Made by a program: the position numbers and the translations under genes | Shown: in pieces, positions 37,722 through 45,945 of the stretch | How positions within the stretch are numbered: position 1 is the stretch's first letter | Layout of the letters: every line of letters begins with the position of its first letter | Assembly (NCBI GenBank): GCA_964434775.1 | Contig: CAYSWH010000003.1 | Coordinates: forward strand, 1 to 64,000 | Source of the DNA: CAYSWH01 sp964434775 | GTDB taxonomy: Bacteria > Patescibacteriota > JACMRA01 | Direction: 5' to 3' | DNA length: 64,000 nucleotides | The notes under the pieces: generated by a model | The model's input: only the letters and a program-made list of their open reading frames with translations | What the model was told of the DNA's origin: nothing | Databases searched by the model: none

Positions 37722-38438
37722 ATGGCAGTTCCGAAAATTAAATTTTGCGGTTTTACCAATACTGAAGATATTCAAAGGACAGTCAGTTTAGATTTCAACT
37801 ATTATGGGTTTATTCTTGAGATAGCAAACAGTCCTAGGTCTATAAACTTGGACAAGGCTATAGAATTGGTAAGATTTACAAAAAATATATCAGACAAGAA
37901 GGCTGTAGCGGTGGTATGTAATCCCTCTGACTCTTTTGTCAAGCAGATTATTGACAGCCAAACCTTTGATGTAATTCAGTTTCACGGGCAGGAAGTGCCG
38001 CAAGTTCTTAAATCTTTAAAAGGAAAGATCGAAACATGGAAAGTTTTTAATTATGGAAAAAATGAGAATAATGCTAATTCAGAACCTTTTAACTCTAGCA
38101 AATTTAAGGAACAATTACTATCCCGAGTTAAAAATTATCAAGAGAGTTTGGACAAAATTGTCTTGGACTTACCCAAGGATATTTCTTCAGTCAAAACACC
38201 GAGTGAAGAAATTCAAGAGCAAATTACTTTTGACCAAGACTTTTTTAAAAAACTTAGCGATTTAAATATCCCACTTATTCTGGCCGGCAAATTAACACCG
38301 GAAAATATTTTGGAAAGAATTAAATTCTTTGATTTTTACGGTGTGGACTTGGCCAGTGGAGTTGAAGCAAATCCGGGTAAGAAAGATTATCAAAAAATGG
38401 TTAGTTTTATTAAAGAGGTAGAAAAGGTTGGGCGGTAG
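37722..38438 (+). CDS. trpF: Phosphoribosylanthranilate isomerase, standalone and enlarged
   Basis: TrpF performs the third step of tryptophan synthesis. It has KIKFCGFTNTED with the catalytic Cys (C9), VIQFHGQE, VLDLPKD with a candidate catalytic Asp, LAGKLTPENI and GVDLASGVEANPGKKD. At 238 residues it is longer than usual (about 200), with an insert around residues 115-140 and another after the Asp. No other trp gene is in the window, so an alternative isomerase role cannot be excluded. Confidence 0.85.
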   Translation: MAVPKIKFCGFTNTEDIQRTVSLDFNYYGFILEIANSPRSINLDKAIELVRFTKNISDKKAVAVVCNPSDSFVKQIIDSQTFDVIQFHGQEVPQVLKSLKGKIETWKVFNYGKNENNANSEPFNSSKFKEQLLSRVKNYQESLDKIVLDLPKDISSVKTPSEEIQEQITFDQDFFKKLSDLNIPLILAGKLTPENILERIKFFDFYGVDLASGVEANPGKKDYQKMVSFIKEVEKVGR

Positions 38439-38540
38439 CAGATTTTGATTTTACGCGACTTTGAAATTTCATGTTCTATAGCTAAACACGCTTTAACTTA
38501 GATACTTTCCCGGTAATCAGAATACCCCGTCAATACTTTT

Positions 38541-38737
38541 TATAGTCGATCCGAACATAACCTATACCCACTTGTCATGCCGGACTTTCATTGTCATGGC
38601 GAACTTGTTTCGGAATCACTTTCGAAGATAGATCCTTAAATAAATTCAGGATGACGGGATAGCAAATTCAGGGTTACCAGTTGGCAAGTGACAGAGTAAA
38701 ATTTGGAAATGTCTAGGTTTAATGAGGTTTAGCTGTA
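38541..38737 (+). repeat. Dispersed TATAG-ended repeat, copy F (forward, diverged)
   Basis: It starts TATAGTCGATCCGAACATAA and contains CATGGCGAACTTGTTTCGGA, AAATTCAGGATGAC, TTGGCAAGTGACAGAG and AAATTTGGAAATGTCTAGGT. The right end has decayed (GCTGTATG instead of GGCTATA). It fills the gap between trpF and the small minus-strand genes. Confidence 0.8.
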
Positions 38738-38812
38738 TGTCTCTAGTGTAAAAATTGAAGCTGTTTTTAATGTATAACAACTGGTTTTCAAACGAATGGG
38801 GGATTTTTTATA

Positions 38813-38840
38813 GTAAAAAATGCTGAAACCAGGTTCAGCA
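38813..38840 (-). terminator. Intrinsic terminator for the gene at 38849
   Basis: On the minus strand: TGCTGAA, loop CCTGGT, TTCAGCA, then TTTTTT (38840-38815). The seven-pair stem lies 9 nt after the stop. Confidence 0.85.
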
Positions 38841-38848
38841 TAATCATG

Positions 38849-39136
38849 TTAAATTGTTGGCACTTTTTCAGCTTCGTCAAAGCGGCGACGTACTGACTCA
38901 ATTTGTTTTTCCATTGATAAGCGGCGCCACATTTTTACTGCTTCTTCTTTTGTTAAAGTCAGTTTGTAGACATTTTTTTCTCCGGCAATGCGGAGTTCCC
39001 AGTTTTTACCTCCATTGGAAGAAACCCAAACCTGGTTAAGAGCTTTGGCATTTTTGAGTGATTGTTTTTCAGTCGAAGAGAGAATTTTCTCTGTATTTTG
39101 ACCTTGATAATTTTGAGTATAAGTGAGTTGAGACAT
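38849..39136 (-). CDS. Small hypothetical protein
   Basis: 95 residues, basic and soluble: an N-terminal Gln/Asn-rich stretch, a beta-hairpin-like WVSSNGGKNWELRIAGEKNV segment and a helical C-terminus with RRLSMEKQIESVRRRFDEAE. It has its own terminator. No family is recognised. The upstream gene on the same strand (39216) may share its transcript. Confidence 0.6.
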   Translation of the reverse strand: MSQLTYTQNYQGQNTEKILSSTEKQSLKNAKALNQVWVSSNGGKNWELRIAGEKNVYKLTLTKEEAVKMWRRLSMEKQIESVRRRFDEAEKVPTI

Positions 39137-39215
39137 ATTTCATTTTAATTAAAAATAATTTATAAAGAGAGATTAAGATTTTATTTGAGCGAAGAGGTGT
39201 AATCGTGTATAAAGA

Positions 39216-39512
39216 TTAACTCTTTTGAATATTGGGTAAACTTAAAAGATTATCCTCTTCAGTACCATTTTTTACAGTTTGTAAATATTTTGTTCCGCTT
39301 TCGGAAACTTTCATCTCGCACTTGGCTCCCACCTTGTTTTTGGGATTGTAGCTTTTATAAATGCGGTTTTTGGCATATTCCTGACTGAAAAAATCAAGTT
39401 TGGAATAATATTTACCAATGTCTGAAGGGATAAAGCTTACTCTATAACCTTGTATATCTTCTACAGAAGAGCAGTTTTCATCCTTTTTAATTCCGGTGGT
39501 GTACCTAGCCAT
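39216..39512 (-). CDS. Small hypothetical protein
   Basis: 98 residues starting MARYTTGIKKDENCSSVEDI. The opening faintly resembles DUF3892-type small proteins, but I cannot confirm this. There are two Cys and no membrane segment. It is divergent from the LexA-like gene, 243 bp away. Confidence 0.55.
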   Translation of the reverse strand: MARYTTGIKKDENCSSVEDIQGYRVSFIPSDIGKYYSKLDFFSQEYAKNRIYKSYNPKNKVGAKCEMKVSESGTKYLQTVKNGTEEDNLLSLPNIQKS

Positions 39513-39755
39513 AGTTCTTATAATTTTTATAATTTTTAGAAAGTTAAGTTACGAATATTTTTAGAAAGAAGGTGCAAAAGACGAGCCAAACAAACAAAGA
39601 ATTTTAAGGGGGCATATATTTTATTAAATCGCATTTATAATTTGATAAACCGGTTGTAAAACTATCTTGCTTTTTTGTCAAGAGATTTTGTTGACAGTTT
39701 TGACATTGACAAGTTTGTAATTATCTGTAAATTTAAAATCAGCTAAAAATTATTT

Positions 39756-40361
39756 ATGCACCAGATACAAAAAAAGTTGTTGGAATTTCTAAGTTTTCAC
39801 AGTATTGAAGGCCTCAGTTTAAGAGAAATAGGTGAAGAAATCGGTGTTTATCATCCTCAAAAAGTTTTACATCATCTCAAGCAGCTGGAAAAAAAAGGAC
39901 ATATTCGAAAGGAAGAAAAAAATGATACTTACCTGGTTCTGCAGGATCCGGTGCAAGATATTGTTTATCTGCCTCTTTACGGACTAGCCAGGTGTGGGCA
40001 TCAGGAACTGGTCGATGACGGCAATGTAGATAAAATGCCGGTTTCCAGCCTTATGTTTAACATCAAAAATCCTAAAGAGTTATTTTTGGTGAAAGCGGAA
40101 GGAAAGTCCATGTATCCCAAAATTGACGACGGTGATTTGGTAATTATTCGCAAGCAACCTCAACCTGATTACCAGGGACAAACTTGTTTGGTAGTTCACG
40201 ATTCCATAGCCAAGATAAAAAACGTTATTCATAATTCAAGTAACCATGGATCGGCAGTTTTGCTTTCGATCAATTCAGATATCTTGCCGGAAGAAGTTAA
40301 ATCCGATGAATTGACGGTTCACGGGGTAGTTAAATATATTATTTCCAGAAATAAATCATAA
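39756..40361 (+). CDS. LexA-like S24-family repressor/peptidase
   Basis: 201 residues. An N-terminal winged helix (about 1-60) reads LSLREIGEEIGVYHPQKVLH. The S24 domain has a Cys-Gly cleavage site (C80-G81 in LARCGH), the Ser nucleophile in EGKSMYP (S118) and a Lys in SIAKIKNV (K153). LexA usually cleaves at Ala-Gly; Cys-Gly is known from UmuD-type proteins. The likely role is a self-cleaving DNA-damage repressor. A -35/-10 (TTGACA 39706, TAAATT 39728) and a cluster of TTGACA/TTGTCAA repeats (39675-39712) lie upstream and could be its operator. Confidence 0.85.
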   Translation: MHQIQKKLLEFLSFHSIEGLSLREIGEEIGVYHPQKVLHHLKQLEKKGHIRKEEKNDTYLVLQDPVQDIVYLPLYGLARCGHQELVDDGNVDKMPVSSLMFNIKNPKELFLVKAEGKSMYPKIDDGDLVIIRKQPQPDYQGQTCLVVHDSIAKIKNVIHNSSNHGSAVLLSINSDILPEEVKSDELTVHGVVKYIISRNKS

Positions 40362-40408
40362 TTCCCTACCTACTTTAATGAATCCCCACAACGTGCTAGC
40401 CCCTGTTG

Positions 40409-40487
40409 GTATCAAACCCCAGAATAGCCACTGGACCCGAAACAGTGTTTTGCGGCCCTCTGCCGCAAGCGGCGAGGTATTTGATAC
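40409..40487 (+). ncRNA. Candidate structured RNA (three-helix junction)
   Basis: An outer stem of 8 pairs joins GTATCAAA (40409-40416) with TTTGATAC (40480-40487). Inside are two hairpins: CACTG/CAGTG (40429-40433, 40443-40447) and TTGCGG/CCGCAA (40450-40455, 40463-40468). The region is GC-richer than its surroundings and lies in a 367-bp gap between the LexA-like gene and vapB. The long ORF across it (40378-40692) looks non-coding. It matches no RNA family I know; it could be a leader, a small RNA or a recombination site. Confidence 0.4.
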
Positions 40488-40728
40488 GAATAAAGATTTT
40501 GTCCTGCTCTGCTTGTTTTCAAGTTGTATGCACTTTTCTACGAGAGGTTTAAAAAAACAAAGTAAAACTACCCTTCGTTCTGCAAAAAATCACTCCGTCC
40601 GAAGGCTCCTTGTGATGGCGAGTTCCATGAAGTTTCCGGTGATAGTTGGTTTTTGGGAAATTTTTAAGGCTTTAGAGAAAAGTTATGGTTAATTTGACAA
40701 AGTTGTGTATGTGTATTACGATATGTGT

Positions 40729-40989
40729 ATGCCTTCGAAATTAGTTCGCAAACAGTTACTTTTGGATCCTGAAGATCTCTTTTATGTAGAGCAAATAATC
40801 AAAAAACAATCCAAATACACTAGCCTTAGTCAATATGTTAGAGAACTTTTGAAAAAACAAATACAAGAAAATTCTCAACCCAAAAGTAATAGAAAACAAA
40901 AAATGCTAGACTTGGCAGGTAGTGTCTCTCCGGCTACAAACTCTCACCCTAATTCCGCCGCCAATCATAACGATATTTATGACACTTAA
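40729..40989 (+). CDS. Probable VapB-type antitoxin (ribbon-helix-helix-like)
   Basis: 86 residues from ATG 40729: MPSKLVRKQLLLDPEDLFYV, then a helix-rich segment with TSLSQYVRELLKKQ, typical of a ribbon-helix-helix dimer. A disordered C-terminal tail would bind the toxin. TTGACA (40694-40699), a 17-nt spacer and TACGAT (40717-40722) would place transcription start almost on this ATG, suggesting a leaderless mRNA. The stop overlaps the PIN-toxin start by 11 nt or abuts it. Confidence 0.75.
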   Translation: MPSKLVRKQLLLDPEDLFYVEQIIKKQSKYTSLSQYVRELLKKQIQENSQPKSNRKQKMLDLAGSVSPATNSHPNSAANHNDIYDT

Positions 40990-41386
40990 TATGTTAGTGC
41001 TTTTTGATACAGACTTTTTGTACAATTTTTTCTTTGCAAATCAAAGCAATCACTTTAAGTCAAAAGAGATTTTTACTCAATATTTAAACTACGATTTTGT
41101 TATCTCAAGACCTGTGAGATACGAATTTTTGACTGTTATTTCCAACAAAGAAAATCAAGAAAAAGCAAAACAGGCCTATTCTAAATTAAACGAATTAGAA
41201 CTGGAAATTTTGGAAATTACCCCGGAAATTGAAAATTTGGCTTTGGATATTTTTCTGACCAGTGATAAAAATAAAATGTCCGTGGTTGACTGCCTAAATC
41301 TTGCCATTGCTCAAAAATTTAATTGCAAAATCGCTAGTTTTGATGCCTTTTATCCAAAAGAGTTTTTGTTGGCACTGCCCGCCTGA
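40979..41386 (+). CDS. PIN-domain toxin, VapC-like
   Basis: 135 residues from ATG 40979 (a second ATG at 40991 is possible). The PIN ribonuclease acidic residues appear as FDTDFLY (first Asp), the conserved Glu in RYEFLTV, SVVDCLNLAIA and a terminal SFDAFYPK Asp. It follows the RHH-like gene with overlapping stop/start. VapC toxins cleave tRNA or rRNA and are held by VapB in the cytoplasm. Confidence 0.85.
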   Translation: MTLNMLVLFDTDFLYNFFFANQSNHFKSKEIFTQYLNYDFVISRPVRYEFLTVISNKENQEKAKQAYSKLNELELEILEITPEIENLALDIFLTSDKNKMSVVDCLNLAIAQKFNCKIASFDAFYPKEFLLALPA

Positions 41387-41484
41387 CAGATCAAAAACTT
41401 ACAAAAACTTCTAAAATTTACTACCAAAACAACTTCAAAATTGTCTTGGCTTGTCAAAAATTGCTTTTTATTCTTGACTTAGGT

Positions 41485-41622
41485 ATGGAGGAATACATAT
41501 TTTCACTTATCGGGGTTATAGGGATTATTGCAGCAATAATCTTTGCCTCTATTCTGTTCAAAGACTATTTAAAAATCATTTTTCACAAAACAAAGAAGAA
41601 AGTAAAAAAGAAAAAAGATTAG
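41485..41622 (+). CDS. Small single-span membrane protein
   Basis: 45 residues from ATG 41485. One hydrophobic helix (YIFSLIGVIGIIAAIIFASI) is followed by a strongly basic tail (KTKKKVKKKKD), so it would sit N-out with a cytoplasmic tail. TTAGG precedes the start. The ORF is too short to be certain. Confidence 0.45.
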   Translation: MEEYIFSLIGVIGIIAAIIFASILFKDYLKIIFHKTKKKVKKKKD

Positions 41623-41706
41623 AGTGGCTAGATTATCAGTATTAATTGCATGTCTTTGGTGATTTTTTAAGACTACTGTTTTTTTGAATGTAACTTGTTT
41701 ACGACA

Positions 41707-43167
41707 CTAAATCCATTCTACAAGCACTAGTCTATTAAACTGCTGGGATTCCGGATCGAAATATTCAATGTTAAACTGAAGGTTTTCAAAGTCGACACTC
41801 AGCTTGGTTTCAAATTCGTCTTTTTTCCATTTAATGCAGAATTTGCTGGGTGATTCTCCATCCAGAATAAAGACTTTACCGTCAAAAGCGGGATAATTAT
41901 TTCTAAATCTCATGATTTTAATCAACCGCTGAACAAAGGGTTGTTCAAATTTGTGGTCAATTTGAGACTCAACTACATTGTGTCTAATTAAAGAACGTCC
42001 CTCACCAGTCTCGTGATATAAATCTACATCATTTCTTTGAGCAATCAGGTCGTTATAATAAAGCTGGGGTATTCCCGGAGCAAAGAGAACAATAACTTGG
42101 GCCAGGAGCCAGGCATCTTGATCTCGAAAGAGAGCCTCATACAAAGTGGCGTTAATGGCGTCAGCGGCAAGATTATTGGAGCCGACACCGGAGGCTTTGG
42201 CGGTACTTTCCCCGGCGTTGGCAAAAACTTTGTCTCTGGTAAAATTTGATTCTTCTTCATTGATGCATTCTCCTTCTCTACCCAAGCAAAAACCATCGTG
42301 GTTGGAAATTACGGCAATTTGCTTTCTGGGACACTCTCTCATCCAGTCTTTGAGGTAACTTGAGTTTTTTCTAAAAATAGCATTCAAAATTAATTCCGGT
42401 AGGTTGAAATCATAGACCCAGCCACCCATTTCTACGATCTTGTTTTTGATATCCAAGGAACCGTGAATTTCGCAGATCGCTTCCATACCGTTCTTTTTGA
42501 TAGTATCGATCATCCACTGAATTACTTCGTAGACTTCAGGCACCATATGAAAACCTAATTCTTTGTCCTTGACGGTCGTTTCAATGGCGTCCAAACGAAT
42601 TACTTTGACTCCCATTTGAGCATGATTTTGGATAAATTCTTCGATAAGTCTTCGAGTTAGGGGTGACTTAATATCCAGATCAGCCTGTTCCGGCATGAAA
42701 GTCTTCCAGTGGGTTTTAATCGTGCCGTCGGCAAAAGTGATGTTAATAAACGGAGGGATAGGCGTTAGATATCCCAGTCTGGCGATTTCTTCCAATTTTA
42801 CATGTCCGTCGGGGTAAACTTTATTTAGAGGCAAGAAAAGATCAGCATACTGAGATTCGCCGTCTTTTTCCAGATAGTCTTGAAAGTACTTGGATTTGAT
42901 GGAAATATGTCCGGCAATAATGTCGGCCATTACGTCGTAGTCCTTGGATATTTCTTGGATATCCTCCCAAGTACCAAACTCCTCAGCTACTTCCAGGTGA
43001 GTCAGCGGGCAAAAACCTCTATCCGCCGAAGAAGGATAAAACGGTAAAATGTGAACCGTCCCGACTGCTCTGGCCAAGTGTTTATCCAGAGTGCGTTTGA
43101 GTAATTTGAGATCACCGCCCAAACTGTCAGGATAGGTCATCAACTGGACCTTATTTTGTATACTCAT
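41707..43167 (-). CDS. GH13 subfamily 18 glycoside phosphorylase, sucrose-phosphorylase-like
   Basis: 486 residues, normal length. The nucleophile is D193 in VIRLDAIETT, the acid/base is E233 in ICEIHGS, and the stabiliser is D291 after ISNH. These positions nearly coincide with D192/E232/D290 of Bifidobacterium sucrose phosphorylase. LMTYPDSLGGDLKLL and HILPFYPSSADRGF are family-typical. It cleaves an alpha-glucosyl donor with phosphate to give glucose-1-phosphate; the acceptor (fructose, glycerate, glucosylglycerol or sucrose-6-phosphate) is not determined. The gene is isolated from other sugar genes. Confidence 0.9.
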   Translation of the reverse strand: MSIQNKVQLMTYPDSLGGDLKLLKRTLDKHLARAVGTVHILPFYPSSADRGFCPLTHLEVAEEFGTWEDIQEISKDYDVMADIIAGHISIKSKYFQDYLEKDGESQYADLFLPLNKVYPDGHVKLEEIARLGYLTPIPPFINITFADGTIKTHWKTFMPEQADLDIKSPLTRRLIEEFIQNHAQMGVKVIRLDAIETTVKDKELGFHMVPEVYEVIQWMIDTIKKNGMEAICEIHGSLDIKNKIVEMGGWVYDFNLPELILNAIFRKNSSYLKDWMRECPRKQIAVISNHDGFCLGREGECINEEESNFTRDKVFANAGESTAKASGVGSNNLAADAINATLYEALFRDQDAWLLAQVIVLFAPGIPQLYYNDLIAQRNDVDLYHETGEGRSLIRHNVVESQIDHKFEQPFVQRLIKIMRFRNNYPAFDGKVFILDGESPSKFCIKWKKDEFETKLSVDFENLQFNIEYFDPESQQFNRLVLVEWI

Positions 43168-43285
43168 ACCAAAAAGAATTAAAAAAATTGCCTCAAAAGC
43201 AAGATAGCCCGCATTTTCTCCGAATTTTCCGCAATTGTCAAGAAAAAGTTGATAGCATTGGGAAAATATATGCCGGCTTGTAAAA

Positions 43286-43314
43286 ATGACAAAAATACTT
43301 TTTTGTGGTATTAT
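43286..43314 (+). promoter_or_regulatory. Promoter for the gene at 43335
   Basis: ATGACA (43286-43291), 17-nt spacer, TATTAT (43309-43314). Transcription would begin near 43321, so the ATG at 43335 rather than a TTG at 43305 must be the start. Confidence 0.6.
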
Positions 43315-43334
43315 TGAAGGGTCAATATTGTTAT

Positions 43335-43973
43335 ATGTTCCAAAATGGAGAAATTCTTACTCCTGATAGCCAAGAAAGAGCCAGGGCGGCTATTGATGAT
43401 TTAATTGCAAGGGCAGAAAGAAGAAAAAGAGAAGGTAAATTAACTGAAAATTTAGCCAATGCTAATATTTCCCAGCTTGAAGAAATAAAGAGAAAAAATA
43501 GGCTAAAGAGAGAAGACATTAGAACTTTAAAAAGGATTGAGGAAGCCATAAATAGAGATCTACATAATCCGGTCTTGATTGAACCTGATTCCTTTGAAAC
43601 TAAAGGCTCTGAAAGGAGGCAAAAGAAACGAGAAAGAACAGAACAAAAAATTGAAGACAACAAGTTGGAAGCCCGTCGAAGAAAAGCAGAAAGGAAGCGT
43701 AAAAGTGCGGAGGAGAAAAAGAATACTAGTAAAAAAGGCAAAGGTTGGTTGCAGAGGTATGGCACTGCTGCCGATAATATTGGGAAAGTAGGTTCTTTTG
43801 GTCTTGGAGTCGCCGGATATTTGACTATGCCAAGTCACTTCTACACCGGACTTCCTTTTTTATTAGAAACAGGAGGAGCAGGACTACTTTTTTTGGGTTT
43901 ATATATGGATGCTAAGTATGGCATAAAATGGTTGTTAAAAAATAATCTTACAAATACACGTTTTTTCTTCTAA
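43335..43973 (+). CDS. Charged coiled-coil protein with C-terminal membrane hairpin
   Basis: 212 residues from MFQNGEILTPDSQERA. Residues 15-140 are a highly charged helix or coiled coil, very rich in Arg, Lys and Glu. Two hydrophobic segments near the end (GSFGLGVAGYLTMPS and LLETGGAGLLFLGLYM) suggest a membrane hairpin. The 3' end overlaps the convergent ABC permease gene by 26 nt. No family is recognised. Confidence 0.55.
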   Translation: MFQNGEILTPDSQERARAAIDDLIARAERRKREGKLTENLANANISQLEEIKRKNRLKREDIRTLKRIEEAINRDLHNPVLIEPDSFETKGSERRQKKRERTEQKIEDNKLEARRRKAERKRKSAEEKKNTSKKGKGWLQRYGTAADNIGKVGSFGLGVAGYLTMPSHFYTGLPFLLETGGAGLLFLGLYMDAKYGIKWLLKNNLTNTRFFF

Positions 43974-44757
43974 AGGCCAGCGTTCCTAGGGTTATTGTAA
44001 TTAGGGTAAGGGTTAGAAGGATGGCTGTTTTGTTCCAGTCCAGAGCGAAGTCGTTAACCAGCTTGTCGGTATCAAGGTAGTAAAAAGGGGTTAGTTTGGG
44101 AAGCCAATCGGGGAAGCCGGCGAGGGAGGAAAGGCTGTTGATAAACCAGGAGGCTACGGCCAGGCCGGCACTTATAGAAAGGCCTTTCGATTTATCGAGT
44201 AAAATACCCAAGGTTTGTCCGAAGGCCAGAAAGAAGAGATGGAGAATGGTAGCTCCGATAAAAAGACTTAAGAAAAAGTCAGTGGAAATTTCTTCTTGGG
44301 AGGTTTGCAGGTTGAATCCGATAAAGCCCAAAGTTCCGATAAGGCCGGCAGAGATTGCGAGAAACAGAAAGCCAACGAGGTACTGAGACAGAAAGAGGCT
44401 CATTCTGGAAGTTTGTTTGGTCATCAGGTCGGCGATGGTTTTGTTATGAATTTTTCCGGCAATTAAATTTGCTCCCAGATATGCTCCGTAAATCGAACCT
44501 ATAAGCATAAAAAAGGTCAAAAATTGTCCACTGATAAAACTCTCGACTTGGGTTAGGTAAGTATCTTGGATATTAAAGGCCTGCTTCATTTCTTCGGGAA
44601 AGGAAGAGATTACTTTTTGAGTTTCTTCGGCATCTTCGGAGATAGAATCGTACGGATAAGCCAGAATCCAGGTCATGGCAGACCAGCCAACAGTCCAGAT
44701 CACAAGTCCGGTAAGTTTGGCTTTGAGTTCGTAGTAAATTAAGATTGGATTGGGCAT
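43948..44757 (-). CDS. ABC-2 type transporter permease
   Basis: 269 residues with six hydrophobic helices. The N-terminal helix (GLVIWTVGWSAMTWILAYPY), an extracytoplasmic loop with FPEEMKQAFNI, and the GAYLGANLIAGKIHNKTIADL cytoplasmic stretch resemble ABC-2 exporters. It lies 92 nt after the ATPase gene on the same strand. It probably exports an envelope component or peptide; the substrate is unknown. Confidence 0.85.
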   Translation of the reverse strand: MPNPILIYYELKAKLTGLVIWTVGWSAMTWILAYPYDSISEDAEETQKVISSFPEEMKQAFNIQDTYLTQVESFISGQFLTFFMLIGSIYGAYLGANLIAGKIHNKTIADLMTKQTSRMSLFLSQYLVGFLFLAISAGLIGTLGFIGFNLQTSQEEISTDFFLSLFIGATILHLFFLAFGQTLGILLDKSKGLSISAGLAVASWFINSLSSLAGFPDWLPKLTPFYYLDTDKLVNDFALDWNKTAILLTLTLITITLGTLAFRRKNVYL

Positions 44758-44849
44758 ATTTAAATAATTTTTGCTTACGGTTTGGTTTGGAATAATTTTT
44801 GTGTTTAATGTAAAATTAGATTGGTCTTATATTTTTATTTTTCAAGGTT

Positions 44850-45734
44850 TTATTTATATTCTTCGTAAAACATATCTTCCAGCCTTGGTTTTTCCAGGTA
44901 AAAATCGTGAATTTGGTTATCCATAAGATATCTTAAAAGCGGCAACCTTTCTTGAGTGTATAGAAGAGTTTCTTGTCCGCGGGTTTCAGTTTTTTCAGCC
45001 AGACCTTTGGCTTGGATCTTTTGAGAGTCCTCTTGATTTAGATTATTTACCCGAAATACTTTGAGAGCTTGATCCAGGATTTGACTTGTATTTCCTTCCA
45101 GAATTTTCTTACCTTTCTTGATCATTACAATCCGGTCACAAATTGCCTGGACTTCACTCAAAACATGAGAAGACAGGAAAACTGCTCCGTTTCTGGCCTT
45201 GACTTTTTCCAGTAGGTCCAAAAATCTTTGCTGCATTACCGGGTCCAGACCTGAAGTCGGTTCGTCCATAATGACTAACTTTGGATCATGCATCAGAGCA
45301 TTGATTATGCCGGCTTTCTTTTTGTTGCCCGTACTCAAATCTTTAAACTTTTTATCCAGGTCTAATTCCAGAAAATCAGCTAATTCTTGAATCTTGTCTT
45401 TGAGGTTTTTTTTCAGTAGGGATTGGTTTCTTGTAAGAGTTTGTCTGGAAGTAAAACCCGGCTCAAAACTTACTTCACTAAGCATTACGCCGATTTCCGG
45501 CATCAAGTCTTGAATGTTATTGACACTGATTTCTTTTTGACCAAACAGATCAAAGCTCCCGGAAGTGGGAACGGTAAACCCTAGAACCATTGACATGGTA
45601 GTCGTTTTGCCGGCTCCGTTAGGACCCAAGAAACCCACTATCTCTCCTTCTCTAATTTCCAGGTCGATCTCAAAGGCCCCCTTATTATTTCCAAAATCCT
45701 TGGTTAGTTTGTTGAGTTTGAGGAAGGCGGTCAT
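44850..45734 (-). CDS. ABC transporter ATPase for the ABC-2 permease
   Basis: 294 residues. It has Walker A GPNGAGKTT, a signature variant LSTGNKKKAG, Walker B LVIMDEPTSGLDP and switch His in LSSHVLSEVQ. The signature deviates from LSGGQ (STGNK), as is usual in this exporter subfamily. A C-terminal extension of about 75 residues follows the domain. It works with the permease gene just downstream. Confidence 0.92.
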   Translation of the reverse strand: MTAFLKLNKLTKDFGNNKGAFEIDLEIREGEIVGFLGPNGAGKTTTMSMVLGFTVPTSGSFDLFGQKEISVNNIQDLMPEIGVMLSEVSFEPGFTSRQTLTRNQSLLKKNLKDKIQELADFLELDLDKKFKDLSTGNKKKAGIINALMHDPKLVIMDEPTSGLDPVMQQRFLDLLEKVKARNGAVFLSSHVLSEVQAICDRIVMIKKGKKILEGNTSQILDQALKVFRVNNLNQEDSQKIQAKGLAEKTETRGQETLLYTQERLPLLRYLMDNQIHDFYLEKPRLEDMFYEEYK

Positions 45735-45857
45735 AATCTATGTTTCTTAAAATTAAATTAGTCAGGTAAATTTTTTATTGGCTTATGTCAAGTGTTGCCA
45801 CTATCAGGATGGAAATAAAGAAAGAGGAATAAATTGGCTTAAAAGACCTAAAAATTT

Positions 45858-45887
45858 TTGACAAAAAAACTGTTTTTACGCTATTAA
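45858..45887 (+). promoter_or_regulatory. Promoter for the GT2/radical SAM pair
   Basis: TTGACA (45858-45863), 18-nt spacer, TATTAA (45882-45887), about 60 nt before the GTG start. Confidence 0.5.
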
Positions 45888-45945
45888 TTATAAACAAGGA
45901 GATCACTCAATTACACTATTTTTAAACTAGACAAAAAATCTAATA

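Noticed and set aside
10927..38737. CRISPR array made from the recurring CCTGAA/GGCGAACTTG units
   Set aside because: Copies are scattered kilobases apart and of 160-230 bp, with no regular short spacers and no cas genes.
40409..40487. Integron attC site
   Set aside because: The outer arms do not fit the RYYYAAC/GTTRRRY core pattern and there is no integrase or cassette array nearby.
40378..40692. ORF of 104 codons between the LexA-like gene and vapB
   Set aside because: Composition is odd, there is no ribosome site, and it overlaps the structured RNA candidate with no recognisable domain. Better read as non-coding.
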